From: Pseudomonadota bacterium
GTDB lineage: Bacteria > Pseudomonadota > Gammaproteobacteria > Xanthomonadales > Xanthomonadaceae
DNA length: 5,094 nt
Direction of reading: 5' to 3'
Assembly: GCA_023423675.1 (NCBI GenBank)
Contig: JAFAFD010000279.1
Coordinates: forward strand, 1 to 5,094
Shown here piece after piece: positions 1 through 4,895 of the stretch; position 1 is the first letter of the stretch; each line of letters begins with the position of its first letter. Position numbers and translations under genes: made by a program. The notes under the pieces are model-generated. The model was given only the letters and a program-made list of their open reading frames with translations, was not told the DNA's origin and did not search any database.

Positions 1-48
1 GCCCATGCTCGGCTGCTTCTCGGCAGCCGAGCATGGGCTCGGCTCTAC
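1..48. repeat. Pair of opposed GTAG-type REP (SMAG-like) palindromes, left one truncated
   Basis: Bases 1-16 and 23-38 are a perfect 16-bp inverted repeat around a 6-nt loop (17-22). The right-hand element is complete when read on the minus strand. It starts with GTAG (48 down to 45) and then has an 8-bp perfect stem (25-32 with 37-44) around a 4-nt loop. The left-hand element reads on the plus strand and has lost its GTAG head and left arm at the window edge. GTAG followed by a GC-rich stem around CAT is the layout of the SMAG family of REP elements in Stenotrophomonas maltophilia. Such REPs are thought to be spread by RAYT-type (REP-associated tyrosine) transposases, and none is encoded in this window. 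The pair could fold either as two separate hairpins or as one long cruciform. Confidence 0.85.
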
Positions 49-65
49 AGGGGAGGGGGCGCCCT

Positions 66-77
66 TATAATCGCGCG
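66..77 (+). promoter_or_regulatory. -10 box of the truC promoter, leaderless geometry
   Basis: A perfect TATAAT occupies 66-71 and is followed by six bases (72-77) and then the GTG start codon. RNA polymerase normally starts about seven bases past the end of the -10 box, which is the first base of the GTG. No convincing -35 hexamer is present at 16-18 bp spacing, because that region (43-48) lies within the end of the upstream REP. The G-rich stretch at 50-59 resembles a Shine-Dalgarno sequence, but it is 18 nt from the start codon and upstream of the -10 box, so it is probably not transcribed from this promoter. Confidence 0.7.
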
Positions 78-815
78 GTGAGCACCGAACCTGACACCCT
101 CGCCGCGGTCGAGATCGAAACCGCCCCCCTGCAGCTGCTGCACCTGGACGAGCGCCTGGCCGTGGTCAACAAGCCGGCCGGGCTGATGGTCCATGACAGC
201 AAGCTGGCCCGTGGCGAAGACGATTTCCTCGCCGACCGCCTGCGTGAGCAGCTGGGCCGGCTGATCTTCCTGGTGCACCGCCTGGACCGCGCCACCAGCG
301 GCTGCCTGCTGCTGGCCTTCGATCGCGAGACCGCCAGCGTGCTGGGCAAGGCGCTGATGGGCGGCGAGGTCAGCAAGGATTACCTGGCCATCTGCCGTGG
401 CTGGCCGGCCGAGGAGGCCTGGCAGGTCGACCACGACCTGGACGGCGGCCCCGGCAAGCCGGTGAAGAAGCCCGCGGTGACCGACTTCCAGCGCCTGGCC
501 ACCGGCGAGCTGTCGGTGCCGGTGGGCGACTTCGCCAGTTCGCGCTATGCGCTGCTGCGCTGCCAGCCGCAGACCGGCCGCTTCCGGCAGATCCGCCGCC
601 ACCTCAAGCACCTCTCGCATCACCTGATCGACGATACCAGCCACGGTGACGGGCGCCACAACCGCAATTTCCGCATGCAGGGCGTGCACCGCATGCTGCT
701 GCACGCCGAACGCCTGCGTTTCCCGCACCCCGACGGCGGCACGGTGGACGTGCGCGCGCCGGTGGACGGTGAATTCCAGAAGGCCCTGGACCTGTTCGGC
801 TGGCAGATGCCGTAA
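78..815 (+). CDS. truC: tRNA pseudouridine(65) synthase TruC
   Basis: This RluA-family enzyme isomerises uridine 65 to pseudouridine in the T-stem side of certain tRNAs (tRNA-Ile1 and tRNA-Asp in E. coli) and acts in the cytoplasm. The 245-residue product has the family landmarks in order: VVNKPAGLMVH near residues 29-39, the catalytic motif HRLDR with the nucleophile Asp70 (codon 285-287), a PAVT segment, and the RNA-binding core TGRFRQIRRHLKHL followed by the TruC-like HGDGRHNRNFR. The last two match E. coli TruC (about 260 aa) better than RluA, RluC or RluD, and there is no S4 domain. The GTG at 78 was chosen because it sits six bases after a perfect -10 box. An in-frame ATG at 33 lies inside the REP palindrome and would add 15 residues unlike the family. 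It converges on the DUF2059 gene. Confidence 0.94.
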   Translation: MSTEPDTLAAVEIETAPLQLLHLDERLAVVNKPAGLMVHDSKLARGEDDFLADRLREQLGRLIFLVHRLDRATSGCLLLAFDRETASVLGKALMGGEVSKDYLAICRGWPAEEAWQVDHDLDGGPGKPVKKPAVTDFQRLATGELSVPVGDFASSRYALLRCQPQTGRFRQIRRHLKHLSHHLIDDTSHGDGRHNRNFRMQGVHRMLLHAERLRFPHPDGGTVDVRAPVDGEFQKALDLFGWQMP

Positions 816-822
816 CCGATCC

Positions 823-863
823 GGGGTCGGATCCCTTTCCCGCAGGGAAAGGGCTCTGACCCC
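823..863. repeat. Long imperfect palindrome between convergent genes, possible bidirectional terminator
   Basis: The outer arms GGGGTC (823-828) and GACCCC (858-863) and the inner arms CCCTTTCCC (833-841) and GGGAAAGGG (845-853) pair around the 3-nt loop GCA. The four bases between the arms add two Watson-Crick pairs and one G-U pair, with a single mismatch, giving a nearly continuous 19-bp stem. It begins 8 nt after the truC stop and ends 21 nt before the DUF2059 stop. Neither side has a T-run, so it is not a canonical intrinsic terminator, although it could block read-through or protect 3' ends. From memory, very similar palindromes recur between genes in Stenotrophomonas and relatives; this was not checked here. 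It has no GTAG head, so it is distinct from the REP elements in this window. Confidence 0.7.
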
Positions 864-884
864 ATCCATCCCGACGTCCCGGCG

Positions 885-1412
885 TTATTTCTTTTCCGGC
901 TCGTCGAGGATCGCCTGCATGTCCTTCTCCAGGTCGGCCATAAGCGGCTTCATCTTTTCCTGGATGGCGATCATCACGTTCTGCATCAGCAGCGGGGTCT
1001 TGTCCAGCAGGCTCTGCCCGGCCGAGCTCTCGTAGAACTCGGCCATCGCCAGCACGTCTTCCTTGCTGAAGCTCTTCTTGTAGAGATCCACGTACATCGG
1101 CCGCAGCTGCTGCCAGGACAGCGCCTTGGTCAGGGTGGCGGTGGTGCGCTGCTGCATGCGCTGCAGCTGTTCGGTCTGCTGCGGGGTCAGCTGGCGCTGC
1201 CGGGCGATGTCTTCGAACTGCTGGCGCTGCATCGTCTCCAGCTGCGGCAGCATGCCGTCCAGCAGGCTCTGCGCACGCGAGGCGGCCAGCAGGCGGTTGA
1301 TGTCGGCATCGGTGGGCGCCGCGGCCAAGGCCGGCGCGCTGGCCGCTGCCAGTGCCAGCAGCAGCACGGTACGGCGCAGGCCGGTGGACAGGGCGGGAAT
1401 GAAGCGGGTCAT
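885..1412 (-). CDS. Exported DUF2059 domain protein
   Basis: The product has 175 residues and unknown biochemical function. It begins with a Sec-type signal peptide: basic residues Arg3, Arg13 and Arg14, a hydrophobic stretch at about 15-26, and AxA cleavage options after Ala30 (ALA) or Ala32. There is no lipobox, so the mature protein should be periplasmic. Residues about 37-95 are Gln/Leu-rich and probably helical. Residues about 100-160 carry the DUF2059 signature, including YVDLYKKSFSKEDV, then MAEFYESSAGQSLLDK and a long amphipathic helix. The C-terminus is charged and ends in two lysines. The ATG at 1412 was chosen because AGGA (minus strand of 1421-1424) lies 8 nt upstream and the signal peptide then starts cleanly. 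In-frame starts further upstream (1433, 1517) lack a ribosome site and would bury the signal. It is divergent from arfB and convergent with truC. Confidence 0.82.
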   Translation of the reverse strand: MTRFIPALSTGLRRTVLLLALAAASAPALAAAPTDADINRLLAASRAQSLLDGMLPQLETMQRQQFEDIARQRQLTPQQTEQLQRMQQRTTATLTKALSWQQLRPMYVDLYKKSFSKEDVLAMAEFYESSAGQSLLDKTPLLMQNVMIAIQEKMKPLMADLEKDMQAILDEPEKK

Positions 1413-1442
1413 GCGAGGCTTCCTGCGGTACATGGGATGGCC

Positions 1443-1448
1443 AGCATA
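1443..1448 (-). promoter_or_regulatory. Weak candidate -10 box for the DUF2059 gene
   Basis: On the minus strand this hexamer reads TATGCT, matching the -10 consensus at four of six positions. A transcript starting about seven bases downstream would have a leader of roughly 24 nt containing the AGGA ribosome site. I see no -35 match at 16-18 bp, so this is only a candidate. Confidence 0.25.
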
Positions 1449-1534
1449 CCCGCTGCACAGGCGAAGGCGGCGTGTTCGGTGCCTGATCGGCGGCATACGG
1501 TGCGCGATGGCAGCCACGGCAACGCGGCTGCCGC

Positions 1535-1546
1535 TACAATGCGCGG
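1535..1546 (+). promoter_or_regulatory. -10 box of the arfB promoter, leaderless geometry
   Basis: TACAAT (1535-1540) matches the -10 consensus at five of six positions and is followed by GCGCGG (1541-1546) and then the ATG. The expected transcription start, seven bases past the box, is the A of the ATG. No Shine-Dalgarno sequence precedes the ATG and no clear -35 hexamer is visible. A 7-bp inverted repeat, GGCAGCC (1509-1515) with GGCTGCC (1526-1532), lies just upstream across the -35/spacer region. It could be an operator, but in such GC-rich DNA it may be chance. Confidence 0.65.
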
Positions 1547-1978
1547 ATGGGCAGTGGACCGGTCACCATCAGCGCGCAGCTTGAAATCCCCGACGGCGAG
1601 ATCGTCGAGCGGTTCGTGCGTGCCAGTGGTGCCGGCGGCCAGAACGTCAACAAGGTTTCCACCGCGGTGGAACTGCGGTTCGACGTGGCCAACTCGCCCT
1701 CGTTGCCCGACCCGTTGCGTGAGCGCCTGCTGGCGCGGCGTGACCGGCGGATGACCGGCGAAGGCGTGCTGGTCATCGACGCGCAACGGTTCCGGACCCA
1801 GGATCGCAATCGCGAGGATGCGCGCGAGCGGCTGGCGGCCTTCATTCAGGCCGGGTTGAGCGTGCCCAAACCACGCAAGGCCACCAAGCCGACCCACGGG
1901 TCGAAACTGCGTCGTCTGGACGCCAAACGCGGGCGCGCGCAGATCAAGCGCGGTCGCTCATCACGTGACTGGGAGTGA
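1547..1978 (+). CDS. arfB: Alternative ribosome-rescue factor / peptidyl-tRNA hydrolase ArfB (YaeJ family)
   Basis: ArfB enters ribosomes stalled on mRNAs lacking a stop codon and hydrolyses the peptidyl-tRNA, as a backup to trans-translation. The 143-residue product is close to E. coli YaeJ (140 aa). It has one release-factor catalytic domain with GGQ at residues 30-32, in the context RASGAGGQNVNKVSTAVELRFD, and lacks the codon-recognition domains of RF1 and RF2. After a hinge rich in Lys and Pro, the last 35 or so residues are strongly basic (SKLRRLDAKRGR and onward). In the family this tail fills the empty mRNA channel and detects the stall. It appears complete and conserved. The ATG at 1547 was chosen from the upstream -10 box and the family length. 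It is divergent from the DUF2059 gene and is followed 4 nt later by the acyltransferase gene, which is probably co-transcribed. Confidence 0.93.
   Translation: MGSGPVTISAQLEIPDGEIVERFVRASGAGGQNVNKVSTAVELRFDVANSPSLPDPLRERLLARRDRRMTGEGVLVIDAQRFRTQDRNREDARERLAAFIQAGLSVPKPRKATKPTHGSKLRRLDAKRGRAQIKRGRSSRDWE
1971..1975 (+). promoter_or_regulatory. Ribosome binding site supporting a TTG start for the acyltransferase gene
   Basis: GGGAG lies within the last codons of arfB and ends 7 nt before a TTG at 1983, an ideal spacing. The only upstream in-frame alternative, the GTG at 1965, has no purine-rich site before it. The site overlaps the end of arfB, so ribosomes terminating on arfB would be positioned to restart here. 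Confidence 0.65.
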
Positions 1979-1982
1979 TTGC

Positions 1983-2585
1983 TTGAACAAGCCGAATACA
2001 TTGCTGCCGGCCGTGCCGCCGCAGATGCCGCAGGTCAAACCCAACGCCTTTCTGCGCTGGCTGGCACGCTGCACCCTGCGTATGGGCGGCTGGAAGGTGG
2101 TCGGCACCCTGCCCAACGTTCCCAAGGTGGTCTTCATCATCGCCCCGCATTCGTCCAACTGGGACGGCCTGTGGGGCATGGCGGCCAAGATCGCGCTGGG
2201 CATGAAGGTGAAGGTGCTGGGCAAGGCCTCGCTGTTCTGGTGGCCGCTGGGCCCGCTGCTGCACAAGCTGGGCGTGATCCCGCTGGACCGCAGCGCGCCG
2301 CAGGGCACCGTCGGCCAGGCCGTGGACCTGCTGCGCAACAACGAGAAGATGTGGTTTGCCATCACCCCTGAAGGCACCCGCAAGGCCGTGAAGGACTGGA
2401 AGGCCGGCTTCCTGAAGATCGCGCGGATGGCTGACGTGCCGATCCTGGCCGCCTATTTCCACTACCCGGAAAAGACCATCGGCATCGGCCCGCTGTTCCA
2501 GCCGACCGGCGATGATGCCGCCGACATGGCCGCCATCCGTGAGTTCTACCGGCCCTGGATGGGCAAGACCCGCGGCACGGTCTGA
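1983..2585 (+). CDS. Small PlsC-type lysophospholipid acyltransferase family protein
   Basis: The 200-residue product belongs to the glycerolipid acyltransferase superfamily, whose members move a fatty acyl chain from acyl-ACP or acyl-CoA to a lysophospholipid or similar acceptor at the inner membrane. The family blocks are visible: the catalytic H-X4-D motif HSSNWD (His56, Asp61), GVIPLDR at 97-103, and EGTR at 130-133 within ITPEGTRK. A hydrophobic VVFIIAP strand leads into block I. No clear transmembrane helix is seen, so membrane contact would be peripheral. It is shorter than the main PlsC enzyme (about 240 aa), which suggests an accessory acyltransferase; the real acceptor is unknown. 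Start choice: TTG 1983 has GGGAG at good spacing, while GTG 1965 would add six residues, overlap arfB by 14 nt and lack a ribosome site. It probably shares the arfB transcript. Confidence 0.85.
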   Translation: MNKPNTLLPAVPPQMPQVKPNAFLRWLARCTLRMGGWKVVGTLPNVPKVVFIIAPHSSNWDGLWGMAAKIALGMKVKVLGKASLFWWPLGPLLHKLGVIPLDRSAPQGTVGQAVDLLRNNEKMWFAITPEGTRKAVKDWKAGFLKIARMADVPILAAYFHYPEKTIGIGPLFQPTGDDAADMAAIREFYRPWMGKTRGTV

Positions 2586-2696
2586 GCCGGCCACGGCCGG
2601 CAACCGAGGCGCCACGTCCGGCACATGCCGGGCGAGCGCGACAGGAGTAGGGTGGAGGGCTGGTATCCCATACCGTCCGCCCAAGGAGCGTTTTAC
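2586..2696 (+). other. Intergenic leader upstream of dcp
   Basis: These 111 bases hold no gene. Directly after the acyltransferase stop, GCCGGC (2586-2591) can pair with GCCGGC (2596-2601) around a 4-nt loop, and a second small hairpin is possible at 2618-2631. Neither has a T-run, so they are weak terminator candidates at best. The 13-bp dyad GGTATCCCATACC (2662-2674) lies about 20 nt upstream of the dcp ribosome site and could be a regulator site. GCGACA at 2638-2643 resembles a -35 box, but no good -10 follows at the usual spacing, so I cannot place the promoter. Read-through from arfB is possible. Confidence 0.4.
2683..2688 (+). promoter_or_regulatory. Strong ribosome binding site of dcp
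   Basis: AAGGAG, a near-perfect Shine-Dalgarno sequence, ends 8 nt before the ATG at 2697. This decides the start against an in-frame ATG at 2625 that has no such site and would hide the lipoprotein signal behind 24 extra residues. Confidence 0.85.
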
Positions 2697-4853
2697 ATGT
2701 CGCGTACCGTAGTCCTGGCCGCCGCCATCAGCCTGGCGCTGGCGGCCTGTTCCGGCAAGGAGTCCACCCCCGTGTCCGAAGCACAGAAAGCCCCGGCCCA
2801 GCAGCCGGCCGAAGCCTCCACCAACCCGCTGCTGAGCGCCAGCACGTTGCCGTTCCAGGCGCCGCAGTTCGACAAGATCAAGGACAGCGACTACACGCCG
2901 GCCTTCGAAGAAGGCATGCGCCAGCACCTGGCCGATGTCCGCAAGATCGCTGACAACGCCGAGCCGGCCACCTTCGACAACACCATCGTAGCGATGGAGC
3001 GCAGCGGCGAAACCCTGAACCGCGTGTCGCGCATCTTCTTCGGCTTGGTCCAGGCCGATGGCACCGAAGCGCGCCAGAAGATCCAGGAAGACATCGCCCC
3101 GAAGCTGGCCGCGCACCAGGACGAGATCAACCTCGACCCGAAGCTGTTCGCCCGCGTGAAGTCGCTGTACGACCAGCGTGACACGCTGGAACTGGACCCG
3201 GTGCAGAAGCGCCTGGTCGAGCATTACTACGACGGCCTGGTGCGCGCCGGCGCGCAGCTGTCCGACGCCGACAAGGCGAGCCTGCGCAAGCTCAACGTCG
3301 AAGAGACCACCCTCTCCACCCAGTTCCACACCCGCCTGGTGGCTGCAACCGCCGCTGCGGCCGTGGTCGTCGATGACAAGGCCAAGCTGGCCGGCCTGGA
3401 CGAGAACGCGATCAACAACGCGGCCAACGCCGCCAAGGATCGCAAGCTGGATGGCAAGTTCGTGCTGCCGCTGCAGAACACCACCCAGCAGCCGGTGCTC
3501 GGCTCGCTCAGCGACCGCGACCAGCGCGCCGCCGTGCTGAAGGCCTCGGAAACCCGCGCCGAGCGTGGCGACAAGAACGACACGCGCGAGACCGTGCAGC
3601 GCCTGGCCCAGCTGCGCGCGCAGAAGGCCAAGCTGCTCGGCTTTGAAACCTTCGCCGATTACCAGCTGGGCGACCAGATGGCCAAGACCCCGGCCGCTGC
3701 GCTGAAGCTGCTGACCGACACCGTGCCGGCCGCCACCGCCAAGGCGCGTGCCGAAGCTGGTGAGATCCAGAAGGTGATCGACGCCCAGAAGGGTGGTTTC
3801 CAGGTCGCCGCTTCCGATTGGGACTTCTACGCCGAGCAGGTCCGCAAGGCCAAGTACGATCTGGACGAGTCGCAGGTCAAGCCGTACTTCGAACTGGACA
3901 ACGTGCTGCAGAACGGCGTCTTCTACGCCGCCACCCAGCTGTACGGCATCACCTTCAAGCCGCGCACCGACATTCCGACCTACAACCCGGACATGAAGGT
4001 GTACGAAGTGTTCGACAAGGACGGCACCTCGCTGGCCCTGTTCTACACCGACTACTTCAAGCGTGACACCAAGTCCGGCGGTGCCTGGATGGACGTGTTC
4101 GTCGAGCAGGACGGCCTGACCGGTGCCAAGCCGGTGGTCTACAACGTCTGCAACTTCACCAAGCCGGCCGATGGCCAGCCTGCGCTGATCAGCTTCGACG
4201 ACGTCACCACCATGTTCCATGAGTTCGGCCACGCCCTGCATGGCATGTTCTCGAACGTGAAGTACCCGTCGATCGCCGGCACCGCCACCTCGCGCGATTT
4301 CGTCGAGTTCCCCTCGCAGTTCAACGAGCACTGGGCGCTGGACCCGAAGGTCTTCGCCCACTACGCCAAGCACTACAAGACCGGCGAAGCGATGCCGCAG
4401 GAACTGGTCGACAAGATCCTCAAGGCACGCAGCTTCAACCAGGGCTACGCGACCACCGAGTACCTGTCGGCCGCACTGCTTGACCTGGCCTGGCACACGC
4501 AGAAGGCCGATGCCCCGCTGCAGGACGTGGGCGCCTTCGAAGCCAGCGCGCTGAAGAAGTTCAAGGTCGACCTGCCGCAGGTGCCGCCGCGTTACCGCAC
4601 CACCTACTTCGACCACATCTGGGGCGGCGGCTACTCGGCCGGTTACTACGCCTACTTCTGGGCCGAAGTGCTGGACCATGACGCCTACCAGTGGTTCACC
4701 GAACACGGTGGCCTGACGGCGGCCAACGGCCAAGAGTTCCGCGACAAGATCCTCTCGCGCGGCAACAGCGTGGAACTGTCGACCCTGTACCGCGATTTCC
4801 GCGGCAAGGACCCGTCGGTGGAACCGCTGCTGAAGTTCCGCGGGCTGAAATAA
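2697..4853 (+). CDS. dcp: Peptidyl-dipeptidase Dcp, M3-family zinc metallopeptidase, predicted lipoprotein
   Basis: Dcp removes dipeptides from the C-termini of peptides. The 718-residue product aligns by eye with E. coli Dcp (about 681 aa) along its length, sharing for example NTTQQP (261-266), KPYFEL, SGGAWM and YNVCN. The zinc site is HEFGH at 508-512 (His508 and His512 as ligands, Glu509 as catalytic base), with the third ligand Glu537 in FVEFPSQ 25 residues on. The C-terminal WGGGYSAGYYAYFW (642-655) provides the tyrosines that in this family bind substrate and stabilise the transition state. Unlike E. coli Dcp, it starts with a lipoprotein signal: lipobox Leu15-Ala16-Ala17-Cys18, then Ser19 and a Pro/Ala/Gln-rich linker to about residue 40. 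Ser at +2 favours the outer membrane, with the enzyme facing the periplasm. There it could trim peptides for uptake. It is probably monocistronic or reached by read-through, and it ends at a strong terminator. Confidence 0.95.
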   Translation: MSRTVVLAAAISLALAACSGKESTPVSEAQKAPAQQPAEASTNPLLSASTLPFQAPQFDKIKDSDYTPAFEEGMRQHLADVRKIADNAEPATFDNTIVAMERSGETLNRVSRIFFGLVQADGTEARQKIQEDIAPKLAAHQDEINLDPKLFARVKSLYDQRDTLELDPVQKRLVEHYYDGLVRAGAQLSDADKASLRKLNVEETTLSTQFHTRLVAATAAAAVVVDDKAKLAGLDENAINNAANAAKDRKLDGKFVLPLQNTTQQPVLGSLSDRDQRAAVLKASETRAERGDKNDTRETVQRLAQLRAQKAKLLGFETFADYQLGDQMAKTPAAALKLLTDTVPAATAKARAEAGEIQKVIDAQKGGFQVAASDWDFYAEQVRKAKYDLDESQVKPYFELDNVLQNGVFYAATQLYGITFKPRTDIPTYNPDMKVYEVFDKDGTSLALFYTDYFKRDTKSGGAWMDVFVEQDGLTGAKPVVYNVCNFTKPADGQPALISFDDVTTMFHEFGHALHGMFSNVKYPSIAGTATSRDFVEFPSQFNEHWALDPKVFAHYAKHYKTGEAMPQELVDKILKARSFNQGYATTEYLSAALLDLAWHTQKADAPLQDVGAFEASALKKFKVDLPQVPPRYRTTYFDHIWGGGYSAGYYAYFWAEVLDHDAYQWFTEHGGLTAANGQEFRDKILSRGNSVELSTLYRDFRGKDPSVEPLLKFRGLK

Positions 4854-4860
4854 GAAATGC

Positions 4861-4893
4861 AAAACGGCGGGGGCAACCCCGCCGTTTTTCTTT
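4861..4893 (+). terminator. Intrinsic terminator of dcp
   Basis: A perfect 12-bp stem (4861-4872 with 4877-4888) encloses the tetraloop GCAA, a stable GNRA type. Eight of the pairs are G-C. The stem merges into a T-rich run, TTTTTCTTT (4885-4893). It begins 7 nt after the dcp stop codon. This is a textbook rho-independent terminator on the plus strand. The A-run at 4861-4864 gives only four T's on the opposite strand, so minus-strand termination would be weaker. Confidence 0.95.
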
Positions 4894-4895
4894 AT

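Noticed and set aside
1..38. Intrinsic terminator of an upstream gene at the left edge
   Set aside because: The 16-bp hairpin has no T-run after it and is fully explained by two opposed REP elements. A secondary effect on transcription cannot be excluded.
33..77. ATG 33 as the start of truC
   Set aside because: It lies within the REP palindrome and upstream of a perfect -10 box. The 15 extra residues do not resemble TruC N-termini, and there is no ribosome site.
45..869. A 274-codon open frame on the minus strand opposite truC
   Set aside because: It is a shadow of truC, of low complexity (rich in Ala, Val, Gln, Leu), has no known motif, and extends through both the 823-863 palindrome and the REP end.
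604..1458. A 284-codon minus-strand frame overlapping the DUF2059 gene
   Set aside because: It is the out-of-frame translation of the DUF2059 gene extended into truC, with Ala/Arg/Gly-rich low-complexity sequence. The other frame has a signal peptide, a ribosome site and the family signature.
2586..2601. Terminator after the acyltransferase gene
   Set aside because: The 6-bp GCCGGC stem is itself palindromic, common by chance in GC-rich DNA, and is followed by AACCGAGG rather than a T-run.
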